From: Streptococcus pseudopneumoniae ATCC BAA-960 = CCUG 49455
GTDB taxonomy: Bacteria; Bacillota; Bacilli; Lactobacillales; Streptococcaceae
Direction: 5' to 3'
Assembly (NCBI RefSeq): GCF_002087075.1
Contig: NZ_MWSM01000020.1
Location: forward strand, 1 to 15,064
Length of the DNA stretch: 15,064 nucleotides
The number at the start of each line of letters is the position of its first letter. Positions within the stretch are counted from its first letter, which is position 1. Under the pieces are notes generated by a model. It did no database searches and had not been told where the DNA came from. It saw only the letters and a list, made by a program, of their open reading frames with translations. Of this stretch, positions 1 through 7,607 are shown piece by piece. A program made the translations under genes and the position numbers.

Positions 1-61
1 TTGAACTTGAAATTTGGCCTCCTTATCCTATTTGTCTGACAAGTGCAAGCTGGTCGGATTT

Positions 62-71
62 GTGGTAAAAT
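62..71 (+). promoter_or_regulatory. Extended -10 promoter for the rsmH-ftsL-pbpX-mraY cluster
   Basis: An extended -10 (TGG followed by TAAAAT at 66-71) lies just before rsmH. I see no convincing -35 hexamer 16-18 bases upstream, which is common for extended -10 promoters in streptococci. Transcription would begin near 78, only about three bases before the ATG at 81, so the transcript may be nearly leaderless. The position is inferred from the motif only. Confidence 0.5.
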
Positions 72-80
72 AGATAAGAT

Positions 81-1031
81 ATGACAAAAAAATTTCATCA
101 TGTAACGGTCTTACTTCACGAAACGATTGATATGCTTGACGTAAAGCCCGACGGTATCTACGTTGATGCGACTTTGGGTGGAGCAGGCCATAGCGAGTAT
201 TTATTAAGTAAATTAAGTGAAAAAGGCCATCTCTATGCCTTTGACCAGGACCAGAATGCCATTGACAATGCGCAAAAACGCTTGGCACCTTACATTGAGA
301 AGGGAATGGTGACCTTTATCAAGGATAACTTCCGTCATTTACAGGCACGTTTGCGCGAAGCTGGTGTTCAGGAAATTGATGGAATTTGTTATGACTTGGG
401 AGTGTCTAGTCCTCAATTGGACCAGCGTGAGCGTGGTTTTTCTTATAAAAAGGATGCGCCACTGGACATGCGGATGAATCAGGATGCTAGCCTGACAGCC
501 TATGAAGTGGTGAACCACTATGACTATCATGACTTGGTTCGTATTTTCTTCAAGTATGGAGAGGACAAATTCTCTAAACAGATTGCGCGTAAGATTGAAC
601 AAGCACGTGAAGTTAAGCCAATCGAGACTACGACTGAATTGGCAGAAATTATCAAGTCGGCCAAACCTGCCAAGGAACTCAAGAAGAAGGGCCATCCTGC
701 TAAGCAGATTTTCCAGGCTATTCGAATTGAAGTCAATGATGAACTGGGAGCGGCAGATGAGTCCATCCAGCAGTCTATGGATATGTTGACTCTGGATGGT
801 AGAATTTCAGTGATTACCTTTCATTCCTTGGAAGACCGCTTGACCAAGCAATTGTTTAAGGAAGCTTCAACAGTTGAAGTTCCAAAAGGTTTGCCTTTCA
901 TCCCAGATGATCTCAAGCCCAAGATGGAATTGGTATCCCGTAAGCCAATCTTGCCAAGTGCAGAAGAATTAGAAGCCAATAACCGCTCGCACTCAGCCAA
1001 GTTGCGCGTGGCCAGAAAAATTCACAAGTAA
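81..1031 (+). CDS. rsmH: 16S rRNA (cytosine(1402)-N(4))-methyltransferase RsmH (MraW)
   Basis: RsmH is an S-adenosylmethionine-dependent enzyme that methylates N4 of C1402 in the 16S rRNA decoding centre. The 316-residue product has the usual family length. The N-terminal HVTVLLHE block, the SAM-binding motif [15 protein letters not shown] (residues 28-42), the [10 protein letters not shown](Q)RERGFSY block (about 105-122) and the C-terminal [15 protein letters not shown] segment are all present. The start at 81 matches the conserved [11 protein letters not shown] beginning, but no Shine-Dalgarno sequence precedes it. An extended -10 ends only ten bases upstream. It is the first gene of the rsmH-ftsL-pbpX-mraY cluster, and ftsL begins 8-11 bases after its stop. 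The pneumococcal equivalent is often called yllC or mraW. The identification is secure. Confidence 0.97.
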   Translation: MTKKFHHVTVLLHETIDMLDVKPDGIYVDATLGGAGHSEYLLSKLSEKGHLYAFDQDQNAIDNAQKRLAPYIEKGMVTFIKDNFRHLQARLREAGVQEIDGICYDLGVSSPQLDQRERGFSYKKDAPLDMRMNQDASLTAYEVVNHYDYHDLVRIFFKYGEDKFSKQIARKIEQAREVKPIETTTELAEIIKSAKPAKELKKKGHPAKQIFQAIRIEVNDELGAADESIQQSMDMLTLDGRISVITFHSLEDRLTKQLFKEASTVEVPKGLPFIPDDLKPKMELVSRKPILPSAEELEANNRSHSAKLRVARKIHK

Positions 1032-1042
1032 GAGGAAAAATG

Positions 1043-1360
1043 ATGGCAGAAAGAATGGAAAAAACAGGTCAAATACTACAGATGCAACTTAAACGGTTTT
1101 CGCGTGTGGAAAAAGCTTTTTACTTTTCCATTGCTGTAACCACTCTTATTGTAGCCATTAGTATTATTTTTATGCAGACCAAGCTCTTGCAAGTGCAGAA
1201 TGATTTGACAAAAATCAATGCGCAGATAGAGGAAAAGAAGACCGAATTGGACGATGCCAAGCAAGAGGTCAATGAACTATTACGTGCAGAACGTTTGAAA
1301 GAAATTGCCAATTCACACGATTTGCAATTAAACAATGAAAATATTCGAATAGCGGAGTAA
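1043..1360 (+). CDS. ftsL: Cell division protein FtsL
   Basis: FtsL is a small bitopic membrane protein of the divisome that works with DivIC/FtsB and DivIB/FtsQ to control septal peptidoglycan synthesis. The protein has a short basic cytoplasmic N-terminus, one membrane segment (about residues 25-47, AFYFSIAVTTLIVAISIIF) and an extracytoplasmic coiled coil (about 50-95) rich in Leu, Lys and Glu. Two ATGs are adjacent at 1040 and 1043. The AGAGG at 1031-1035 is four bases from the first and seven from the second, so I prefer 1043 (105 residues). Using 1040 adds one Met. The stop is followed after three bases by pbpX. The identity rests on sequence recall and on position between rsmH and pbpX. 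Confidence 0.95.
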   Translation: MAERMEKTGQILQMQLKRFSRVEKAFYFSIAVTTLIVAISIIFMQTKLLQVQNDLTKINAQIEEKKTELDDAKQEVNELLRAERLKEIANSHDLQLNNENIRIAE

Positions 1361-1363
1361 GAT

Positions 1364-3616
1364 ATGAAGTGGACAAAAAAAGTAATCCGTTATGCGACCA
1401 AAAATCGGAAATCGCCGGCTGAAAACAGACGCAGAGTTGGAAAAAGTCTGAGTTTATTATCTGTCTTTGTTTTTGCCGTTTTTTTAGTCAATTTTGCGGT
1501 CATTATTGGGACGGGCACTCGCTTTGGAACAGATTTAGCGAGGGAAGCTAAGAAGGTTCATCAAACCACCCGTACAGTTCCTGCCAAACGTGGGACTATT
1601 TATGACCGAAATGGAGTCCCTATTGCTGAGGATGCGACATCTTATAATGTCTATGCGGTTATTGATGAGAACTATAAGTCAGCAACGGGTAAGATTCTTT
1701 ACGTAGAAAAAACACAATTTAACAAGGTTGCAGAGGTCTTTCATAAGTATCTGGACATGGAAGAATCTTATGTAAGAGAGCAACTCTCGCAACCTAATCT
1801 CAAGCAAGTTTCTTTTGGAGCAAAGGGAAATGGGATTACCTATGCCAATATGATGACTATCAAAAAAGAGTTGGAAACTGCAGAGGTCAAGGGGATTGAT
1901 TTTACAACCAGTCCCAATCGTAGTTACCCAAACGGACAATTTGCTTCTAGTTTTATCGGATTAGCTCAGCTACATGAAAATGAAGATGGAAGCAAGAGCT
2001 TGCTGGGAACCTCTGGAATGGAGAGTTCCTTGAACAGTATTCTTGCAGGGACAGACGGCATTATTACCTATGAAAAGGATCGTCTGGGTAATATTGTACC
2101 TGGAACAGAACAAGTTTCCCAACAAACGGTAGATGGCAAGGATGTTTATACAACCATTTCCAGCCCTCTCCAGTCCTTTATGGAAACCCAGATGGATGCT
2201 TTTCAAGAGAAGGTAAAAGGAAAGTACATGACAGCGACTTTGGTCAGTGCTAAAACAGGGGAAATTCTGGCAACAACGCAACGACCAACCTTTGATGCCG
2301 ATACTAAGGAAGGAATCACTAAGGACTTTGTCTGGCGTGATATTCTTTATCAAAGTAACTATGAGCCAGGTTCCACTATGAAAGTGATGATGTTGGCTGC
2401 TGCTATTGATAATAATACCTTTCCAGGAGGAGAAGTCTTTAATAGTAGTGAGTTAAAAATTGCAGATGCCACGATTCGAGATTGGGACGTTAATGAAGGA
2501 TTGACTGGTGGCAGAATGATGACTTTTTCTCAAGGTTTTGCACACTCAAGTAACGTTGGGATGACCCTCCTTGAGCAAAAGATGGGAGATGCTACCTGGC
2601 TTGATTATCTTAATCGTTTTAAATTTGGTGTTCCGACCCGTTTCGGTTTGACGGATGAGTATGCTGGTCAGCTTCCTGCGGATAATATTGTCAACATTGC
2701 GCAAAGCTCATTTGGACAAGGGATTTCAGTGACCCAGACGCAAATGATTCGTGCCTTTACAGCCATTGCTAATGACGGTGTCATGCTGGAGCCTAAATTT
2801 ATTAGTGCCATTTATGATCCAAATGATCAAACTGCTCGGAAATCTCAAAAAGAAATTGTGGGAAATCCTGTTTCTAAAGATGCAGCTAGTCTAACTCGGA
2901 CTAACATGGTTTTGGTAGGGACGGATCCGGTTTATGGAACCATGTATAACCACAGCACAGGCAAGCCAACTGTAACTGTTCCTGGGCAAAATGTAGCCCT
3001 CAAGTCTGGTACGGCTCAGATTGCTGACGAGAAAAATGGAGGCTACTTGGTTGGTTCTACCAACTACATTTTCTCGGTTGTAGCTATGAACCCTGCTGAA
3101 AATCCTGATTTTATCTTGTATGTAACGGTTCAACAGCCTGAACATTATTCAGGTATCCAATTGGGAGAATTTGCCAACCCAATCTTGGAGCGGGCTTCAG
3201 CTATGAAAGAATCTCTCAATCTTCAAACAACAGCTAAAGCTTTGGAGCAAGTAAGTCAACAAAGTCCTTATCCTATGCCTAGTGTCAAGGATATTTCACC
3301 TGGTGATTTAGCAGAAGAATTGCGTCGCAATCTTGTACAACCCATCGTTGTGGGAACAGGAACGAAGATTAAAAACAGTTCTGCTGAAGAAGGGAAGAAT
3401 CTTGCCCCGAACCAGCAAGTCCTTATCTTATCTGATAAAGTAGAGGAAGTTCCAGATATGTATGGTTGGACAAAGGAGACTGCTGAGACCCTTGCTAAGT
3501 GGCTCAATATAGAACTTGAATTTCAAGGTTCGGGCTCTACTGTGCAGAAGCAAGATGTTCGTGCTAACACAGCTATCAAGGACATTAAAAAAATTACATT
3601 AACTTTAGGAGACTAA
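1364..3616 (+). CDS. pbpX: Penicillin-binding protein 2x (class B septal transpeptidase)
   Basis: This is PBP2x, the essential class B PBP that cross-links septal peptidoglycan with FtsW and a main target of beta-lactams. The 750 residues match the usual length. A membrane anchor lies at about 30-52. The N-terminal pedestal domain contains the RGTIYDRNG motif. The transpeptidase domain has all three active-site motifs at canonical numbers: S337-T-M-K, S395-S-N397 and K547-S-G549. Two PASTA-type repeats form the C-terminus (about 634-750). T338 and Q552, often changed in resistant alleles, look unaltered. Residues 565-576 carry several differences from the R6 sequence as I recall it (see findings). 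The ribosome-binding GGAG lies inside the end of ftsL, which suggests coupled translation. mraY starts one base after the stop. Confidence 0.98.
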   Translation: MKWTKKVIRYATKNRKSPAENRRRVGKSLSLLSVFVFAVFLVNFAVIIGTGTRFGTDLAREAKKVHQTTRTVPAKRGTIYDRNGVPIAEDATSYNVYAVIDENYKSATGKILYVEKTQFNKVAEVFHKYLDMEESYVREQLSQPNLKQVSFGAKGNGITYANMMTIKKELETAEVKGIDFTTSPNRSYPNGQFASSFIGLAQLHENEDGSKSLLGTSGMESSLNSILAGTDGIITYEKDRLGNIVPGTEQVSQQTVDGKDVYTTISSPLQSFMETQMDAFQEKVKGKYMTATLVSAKTGEILATTQRPTFDADTKEGITKDFVWRDILYQSNYEPGSTMKVMMLAAAIDNNTFPGGEVFNSSELKIADATIRDWDVNEGLTGGRMMTFSQGFAHSSNVGMTLLEQKMGDATWLDYLNRFKFGVPTRFGLTDEYAGQLPADNIVNIAQSSFGQGISVTQTQMIRAFTAIANDGVMLEPKFISAIYDPNDQTARKSQKEIVGNPVSKDAASLTRTNMVLVGTDPVYGTMYNHSTGKPTVTVPGQNVALKSGTAQIADEKNGGYLVGSTNYIFSVVAMNPAENPDFILYVTVQQPEHYSGIQLGEFANPILERASAMKESLNLQTTAKALEQVSQQSPYPMPSVKDISPGDLAEELRRNLVQPIVVGTGTKIKNSSAEEGKNLAPNQQVLILSDKVEEVPDMYGWTKETAETLAKWLNIELEFQGSGSTVQKQDVRANTAIKDIKKITLTLGD

Positions 3617-3617
3617 T

Positions 3618-4598
3618 ATGTTTATTTCCATCAGTGCTGGAATTGTGACATTTTTACTAACTTTAGTAGGAATTCCGGCCTTTATCCAATTTTATAGAAA
3701 GGCGCAAATTACAGGCCAGCAGATGCATGAAGATGTCAAACAGCATCAGGCAAAAGCTGGGACTCCTACAATGGGAGGTTTGGTTTTCTTGATTACTTCT
3801 GTTTTGCTTGCTTTCTTTTTCGCCCTATTTAGTAGCCAATTCAGCAATAATGTGGGAATGATTTTGTTCATCTTGGTCTTGTATGGCTTGGTCGGATTTT
3901 TAGATGACTTTCTCAAGGTCTTTCGTAAAATCAATGAGGGGCTTAATCCTAAGCAAAAATTAGCTCTTCAGCTTCTAGGTGGAGTTATCTTCTATCTTTT
4001 CTATGAGCGCGGTGGCGATATCCTGTCTGTCTTTGGTTATCCAGTTCATTTGGGATTTTTCTATATTTTCTTCGCTCTTTTCTGGCTAGTCGGTTTTTCA
4101 AACGCAGTAAACTTGACAGACGGTGTTGACGGTTTAGCTAGTATTTCCGTTGTGATTAGTTTGTCTGCCTATGGAGTTATTGCCTATGTGCAAGGTCAGA
4201 TGGATATTCTTCTAGTGATTCTTGCCATGATTGGTGGTTTGCTCGGTTTCTTCATCTTTAACCATAAGCCTGCCAAGGTCTTTATGGGTGATGTGGGAAG
4301 TTTGGCACTAGGTGGGATGCTGGCAGCTATCTCTATGGCTCTCCACCAAGAATGGACTCTCTTGATTATCGGAATTGTGTATGTTTTTGAAACAACTTCT
4401 GTTATGATGCAAGTCAGTTATTTCAAACTGACAGGTGGTAAACGTATTTTCCGTATGACGCCTGTACATCACCATTTTGAGCTTGGGGGATTGTCTGGTA
4501 AAGGAAATCCTTGGAGCGAGTGGAAGGTTGACTTCTTCTTTTGGGGAGTTGGGCTTCTAGCAAGTCTCCTGACCCTCGCAATTTTGTATTTGATGTAA
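3618..4598 (+). CDS. mraY: Phospho-N-acetylmuramoyl-pentapeptide-transferase MraY
   Basis: MraY transfers phospho-MurNAc-pentapeptide from UDP to undecaprenyl phosphate on the inner face of the membrane, forming lipid I. The 326-residue polytopic protein has about ten hydrophobic membrane segments. Family motifs are visible: the paired aspartates DDFLK (D96, D97), [11 protein letters not shown] (165-175), GDVG (224-227) and the HHHFE loop (284-288). The short early segment KAGTPTMGG is also typical. AGGAG at 3608-3612 gives a good ribosome site, and the ATG lies one base after the pbpX stop, so the two are probably co-transcribed and translationally coupled. A terminator seven bases after the stop closes the cluster. 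Confidence 0.98.
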   Translation: MFISISAGIVTFLLTLVGIPAFIQFYRKAQITGQQMHEDVKQHQAKAGTPTMGGLVFLITSVLLAFFFALFSSQFSNNVGMILFILVLYGLVGFLDDFLKVFRKINEGLNPKQKLALQLLGGVIFYLFYERGGDILSVFGYPVHLGFFYIFFALFWLVGFSNAVNLTDGVDGLASISVVISLSAYGVIAYVQGQMDILLVILAMIGGLLGFFIFNHKPAKVFMGDVGSLALGGMLAAISMALHQEWTLLIIGIVYVFETTSVMMQVSYFKLTGGKRIFRMTPVHHHFELGGLSGKGNPWSEWKVDFFFWGVGLLASLLTLAILYLM

Positions 4599-4604
4599 GA
4601 ATGG

Positions 4605-4635
4605 CACCCTGATGTTTCAGGGTGTTTTTGTGTTT
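4605..4635 (+). terminator. Intrinsic terminator after mraY
   Basis: A perfect 8-bp stem CACCCTGA / TCAGGGTG (4605-4612 and 4617-4624) with a four-base loop is followed by TTTTTGTGTTT. It lies seven bases after the mraY stop and ends the rsmH-ftsL-pbpX-mraY transcript. Confidence 0.9.
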
Positions 4636-4637
4636 AA

Positions 4638-4905
4638 ATACACAATGAAAATCAAAGAACAAACTAGAAAGCTAACTTTAGACTGCTCAAAATATAGTAG
4701 ATTGAAACTAGAATAGTACACATCTACTTCTAAAATATTGTTAGAAATCGATTTGACTGTCCTGATTGATTTGTCCTGTTCTTATTTCATTTCACTATAC
4801 AGTTTTGAGATGGTTGATAGAACTGACGAAGTCAGCTCAAAACACGGTTTTGAGATTGTAGATAAGGAGAAGCTGATGTGGTTTGAAGAGGTTTTCGAAG
4901 AGTGT
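4638..4905 (+). repeat. BOX repeat (boxA-boxB-boxC), interrupted by a RUP element
   Basis: The flanks match pneumococcal BOX modules as I know them. 4638-4692 is boxA-like (ATAC.CAATGAAAATCAAAG then GCTCAAAA). 4800-4850 is boxB-like, with its hairpin CTGAC-gaa-GTCAG and CTCAAAACACGG. 4851-4905 is boxC-like (GTTTGAAGAGG.TTTCGAAGAGT). The element is split by a RUP at 4693-4799; without it the BOX is about 160 bases. It lies between the mraY terminator and the clpL promoter. The short ORF readable through it is not a gene. Confidence 0.88.
4693..4799 (+). mobile_element. RUP element (107-bp non-autonomous repeat), nested in BOX
   Basis: The element runs from TATAGTAGATTGAAAC to TTTCATTTCACTATA and is exactly 107 bases, the canonical RUP length. 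Its ends form an imperfect inverted repeat (TATAGTAGATTGAAA against TATAGTGAAATGAAA). RUPs are thought to be mobilised by the IS630-Spn1 transposase at TA targets, which agrees with the TA at both tips. No transposase is encoded here. Confidence 0.88.
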
Positions 4906-4917
4906 AAAAAAATATTG

Positions 4918-4953
4918 GTCAGTTAAAGTCAAAGCTCTTGACCTTTTCTGACC
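4918..4953. promoter_or_regulatory. Paired, inverted CtsR-type operators upstream of clpL
   Basis: Two heptad-3-heptad CtsR-like boxes face each other. 4918-4934 on + reads GGTCAGT-taa-AGTCAAA. 4937-4953 read on - gives GGTCAGA-aaa-GGTCAAG. The CtsR consensus is a direct repeat of (A/G)GTCAAA spaced by three bases. The right-hand box covers the -35 hexamer and spacer of the promoter at 4938-4966. clpL is a known CtsR-regulon member in streptococci. That both boxes bind is inferred. Confidence 0.72.
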
Positions 4954-4966
4954 AATGTAGTATATT
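4938..4966 (+). promoter_or_regulatory. Vegetative promoter for the clpL transcript
   Basis: TTGACC (4938-4943), a 17-base spacer and TATATT (4961-4966) form a near-consensus sigma-A promoter. The expected start is near 4973, giving a leader of about 234 bases before clpL. It is overlapped by a CtsR-like box, so heat or protein-damage stress should derepress it. Confidence 0.75.
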
Positions 4967-5034
4967 ATGAACGTAAGGTAAATGAAAGCCTTACTAGAAC
5001 ACTTATTTAAAGTAAAATAGAAAGAGGTGGGTCT

Positions 5035-5124
5035 ATGTTTCATCTAGAAATCTTCAGAAGTAAAGATAGTCTACTCCTGCTTGAAAAAGAAAAACCAGAA
5101 ATAGTACGTAGGGTAGCGGTTTAG
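5035..5124 (+). CDS. Short upstream ORF of 29 codons in the clpL leader
   Basis: A 29-codon ORF starts with ATG at 5035 and ends with TAG at 5122-5124. AGAGGTGGG (5023-5031), a strong Shine-Dalgarno match, lies a few bases before the ATG. The peptide (MFHLEIFRSKDS..., ending IVRRVAV) is rich in Leu, Glu and Lys and resembles nothing I recognise. It has no membrane segment or signal peptide. It lies inside the predicted clpL leader, 82 bases before the clpL start. It could be a regulatory leader peptide, a small stress protein or the remnant of a longer gene. Translation is inferred only from the ribosome site. Confidence 0.4.
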   Translation: MFHLEIFRSKDSLLLLEKEKPEIVRRVAV

Positions 5125-5148
5125 CTAGTCTAAATTTTTTAAAACAAA

Positions 5149-5165
5149 GGTCAAAGATAGTCAAT
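5149..5165 (+). promoter_or_regulatory. Third CtsR-like box, close to clpL
   Basis: GGTCAAA-gat-AGTCAAT has the CtsR heptad-3-heptad layout with one clear mismatch at the last base. It sits 41 bases before the clpL start. The only nearby -10 candidate (CATAAT at 5175-5180) is weak, so this may control a second promoter or add to repression from the upstream pair. Confidence 0.6.
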
Positions 5166-5206
5166 ATCAGTAATCATAATTAAGTAAACAAAAAGAGGTA
5201 AAGAAT

Positions 5207-7312
5207 ATGAATAACAATTTTAATAATTTTAATAACATGGATGATTTATTTAACCAATTGATGGGTGGTATGCGAGGATACAGTTCTGAAAATCGCCGTT
5301 ACTTAATTAATGGACGCGAAGTCACACCTGAGGAATTTGCTCACTATCGTGCGACTGGTCAATTACCAGGAAATGCAGAAACTGATGTGCAAATGCCACA
5401 ACAGGCATCAGGTATGAAACAAGACGGTGTCCTTGCAAAACTAGGTCGAAACTTGACAGCAGAAGCGCGTGAGGGCAAGTTGGATCCTGTTATCGGACGA
5501 AACAAGGAAATTCAAGAAACATCTGAAATCCTCTCACGCCGCACCAAGAACAATCCTGTTTTGGTCGGAGATGCAGGTGTTGGTAAGACAGCAGTTGTCG
5601 AAGGTCTAGCGCAAGCCATTGTGAACGGAGATGTTCCTGCTGCTATCAAGAACAAGGAAATTATTTCTATTGATATCTCAGGTCTTGAGGCTGGTACTCA
5701 ATACCGTGGTAGCTTTGAAGAAAATGTCCAAAACTTAGTCAATGAAGTGAAAGAAGCAGGGAATATTATCCTCTTCTTTGATGAAATTCACCAAATTCTT
5801 GGTGCTGGTAGCACTGGTGGAGACAGTGGTTCTAAAGGACTTGCGGATATTCTCAAGCCAGCTCTCTCTCGTGGAGAATTGACAGTGATTGGGGCAACAA
5901 CTCAAGACGAATACCGTAACACCATCTTTAAGAATGCTGCTCTTGCTCGTCGTTTCAACGAAGTGAAGGTCAATGCTCCTTCAGCAGAGAATACTTTTAA
6001 AATTCTTCAAGGCATTCGTGATCTCTATCAACAACACCACAATGTCATCTTGCCAGACGAAGTCTTGAAAGCAGCGGTGGATTATTCTGTTCAATACATT
6101 CCTCAACGTAGCTTGCCAGATAAGGCTATTGACCTTGTCGATGTAACGGCTGCTCACTTGGCTGCTCAACATCCAGTAACAGATGTGCATGCTGTTGAAC
6201 GAGAAATCGAAACGGAAAAAGACAAGCAAGAAAAAGCAGTTGAAGCAGAAGATTTTGAAGCAGCTCTAAACTATAAAACACGCATTGCAGAATTGGAAAA
6301 GAAAATCGAAAACCACACAGAAGATATGAAAGTGACTGCAAGTGTCAACGATGTGGCTGAATCTGTGGAACGAATGACAGGTATCCCAGTATCGCAAATG
6401 GGAGCTTCAGATATCGAACGTTTGAAAGATATGGCTCATCGCTTGCAAGACAAGGTGATTGGTCAAGATAAGGCCGTAGAAGCTGTAGCTCGTGCTATCC
6501 GTCGTAACCGTGCTGGTTTTGATGAAGGAAATCGCCCAATCGGCAGCTTCCTCTTTGTAGGGTCTACTGGGGTTGGTAAGACGGAGCTTGCTAAGCAATT
6601 GGCACTCGATATGTTTGGAACCCAGGATGCGATTATCCGTTTGGATATGTCTGAATACAGTGACCGCACAGCTGTTTCTAAGCTAATTGGTACAACAGCA
6701 GGCTATGTGGGTTATGATGACAATAGCAATACCTTAACAGAACGTGTTCGTCGCAATCCATACTCTATCATTCTCTTGGATGAAATTGAAAAGGCTGACC
6801 CTCAAGTTATTACCCTTCTCCTCCAAGTTCTAGATGATGGTCGTTTGACAGATGGTCAAGGAAATACAGTAAACTTCAAGAACACTGTCATTATTGCGAC
6901 CTCAAATGCTGGATTTGGCTATGAAGCCAACTTGACAGAAGATGCGGATAAACCAGAATTGATGGACCGTTTGAACCCCTTCTTCCGTCCAGAACTCCTC
7001 AACCGCTTTAATGCAGTCATCGAGTTCTCACACTTGACTAAGGAAGATCTTTCTAAGATTGTAGATTTGATGTTGGCTGAAGTTAACCAAACCTTGGCTA
7101 AGAAAGACATTGACTTGGTAGTTAGTCAAGCGGCTAAAGATTATATCACAGAAGAAGGTTACGACGAAGTCATGGGGGTTCGTCCTCTCCGTCGCGTGGT
7201 TGAACAAGAAATTCGTGATAAGGTGACAGACTTCCACTTGGATCATTTAGATGCTAAACATCTGGAAGCAGATATGGAAGATGGCGTTTTGGTTATTCGT
7301 GAGAAAGTCTAA
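5207..7312 (+). CDS. clpL: ATP-dependent Clp-type chaperone ClpL
   Basis: ClpL is a cytosolic Hsp100/Clp AAA+ disaggregase-like chaperone of Gram-positive cocci, linked to heat tolerance. The 701 residues match the streptococcal length. The N-terminus is short and asparagine-rich (about 1-20) in place of the double Clp-N domain of ClpC. The first AAA+ module has Walker A GDAGVGKT (121-128) and Walker B ending in DE at 192-193. A short charged coiled-coil, UVR-like stretch lies at about 340-375. The second module has Walker A GSTGVGKT (452-459) and Walker B LLDE (D525, E526), and a Clp D2-small domain follows. GAGGT at 5195-5199 is a good ribosome site. Control by CtsR is suggested by three upstream boxes. 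It stands alone between the mraY terminator and the clpL/luxS terminator. Confidence 0.97.
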   Translation: MNNNFNNFNNMDDLFNQLMGGMRGYSSENRRYLINGREVTPEEFAHYRATGQLPGNAETDVQMPQQASGMKQDGVLAKLGRNLTAEAREGKLDPVIGRNKEIQETSEILSRRTKNNPVLVGDAGVGKTAVVEGLAQAIVNGDVPAAIKNKEIISIDISGLEAGTQYRGSFEENVQNLVNEVKEAGNIILFFDEIHQILGAGSTGGDSGSKGLADILKPALSRGELTVIGATTQDEYRNTIFKNAALARRFNEVKVNAPSAENTFKILQGIRDLYQQHHNVILPDEVLKAAVDYSVQYIPQRSLPDKAIDLVDVTAAHLAAQHPVTDVHAVEREIETEKDKQEKAVEAEDFEAALNYKTRIAELEKKIENHTEDMKVTASVNDVAESVERMTGIPVSQMGASDIERLKDMAHRLQDKVIGQDKAVEAVARAIRRNRAGFDEGNRPIGSFLFVGSTGVGKTELAKQLALDMFGTQDAIIRLDMSEYSDRTAVSKLIGTTAGYVGYDDNSNTLTERVRRNPYSIILLDEIEKADPQVITLLLQVLDDGRLTDGQGNTVNFKNTVIIATSNAGFGYEANLTEDADKPELMDRLNPFFRPELLNRFNAVIEFSHLTKEDLSKIVDLMLAEVNQTLAKKDIDLVVSQAAKDYITEEGYDEVMGVRPLRRVVEQEIRDKVTDFHLDHLDAKHLEADMEDGVLVIREKV

Positions 7313-7336
7313 GACAGAATTTTGAGGATAAAAAAG

Positions 7337-7368
7337 AAGGAGCCAGCTGAAAAAAACTGGTTCCTTTT
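7337..7368. terminator. Intrinsic terminator between clpL and luxS, probably bidirectional
   Basis: The stem AAGGAGCCAG / CTGGTTCCTT (7337-7346, 7357-7366; ten pairs, one G-T) has an A-rich loop. On + it is followed by a short T-run and lies 25 bases after the clpL stop. On - it is followed by TTCTTTTTTAT, an even better U-tract, so it can also end the convergent luxS transcript. Confidence 0.85.
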
Positions 7369-7387
7369 GAGGTATGACGGGCATGTC

Positions 7388-7427
7388 GTGTAGTAGAGGT
7401 GTACTATTCTAGTTTCAGTCTACTATA
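7388..7427 (-). repeat. Solitary RUP/IS630-Spn1-like terminal fragment
   Basis: Read on the - strand from 7427, the sequence begins TATAGTAGACTGAAAC and matches the first 36 bases of the RUP at 4693 at 34 positions, then diverges. No matching second terminus is visible nearby, so this is a one-ended remnant or a related element. It abuts the group II intron remnant. Confidence 0.68.
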
Positions 7428-7430
7428 GTA

Positions 7431-7606
7431 GCTCAGAAGTCGGTACTTAAACGTGCTATATCAAAACCAGTCCTGGAAAAACGTGGACTGGTTTCGTGTT
7501 TGGATTATTACCTTGAACGACATGCGTTAAAAGTTAGTTGAACCGCCGTATGCCGAACGGCACGTGCGGTGGTGTGAGAGGGGCTAGAGATTATCCCCTA
7601 CTCGAT
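7431..7606 (+). mobile_element. 3' remnant of a class C group II intron (maturase tail plus domains V and VI)
   Basis: The reading frame ending at TGA 7539-7541 gives a maturase-like C-terminus (LEKRGLVS... then LDYYLERHALKVS). The stop overlaps the start of a domain V at about 7540-7580: GAACCGCCGTATGCC, GAAC tetraloop, GGCACGTGCGGTGGT. This is the form typical of bacterial class C introns, with a CGC catalytic triad. GGGG...CCCC at 7581-7598 plus CTACTCGAT fits domain VI and the 3' splice end at about 7606. Domains I to III and nearly all of the reverse transcriptase are absent, so it cannot be active. The T-rich sequence just after the end fits the habit of class C introns of inserting behind terminator stems. 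The 5' boundary is uncertain. Confidence 0.78.
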
Positions 7607-7607
7607 T

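Noticed and set aside
1970..2353. 127-codon antisense ORF within pbpX, and other antisense ORFs in rsmH, dexB and the DUF1846 gene
   Set aside because: They lie fully within well-identified genes on the other strand, lack ribosome sites and resemble no family.
4738..4926. 62-codon ORF between mraY and clpL
   Set aside because: It is composed of RUP and BOX repeat sequence read through in one frame, has no ribosome site, and no protein-like conservation is expected.
7464..7494. Perfect 10-bp hairpin AAACCAGTCC/GGACTGGTTT as a separate terminator
   Set aside because: It lies inside the plausible maturase C-terminal frame and its + strand tail is CGTGTTTGG, not a U-tract. A modest U-tract on - leaves a minor role possible, but the hairpin at 7337-7368 is the better terminator.
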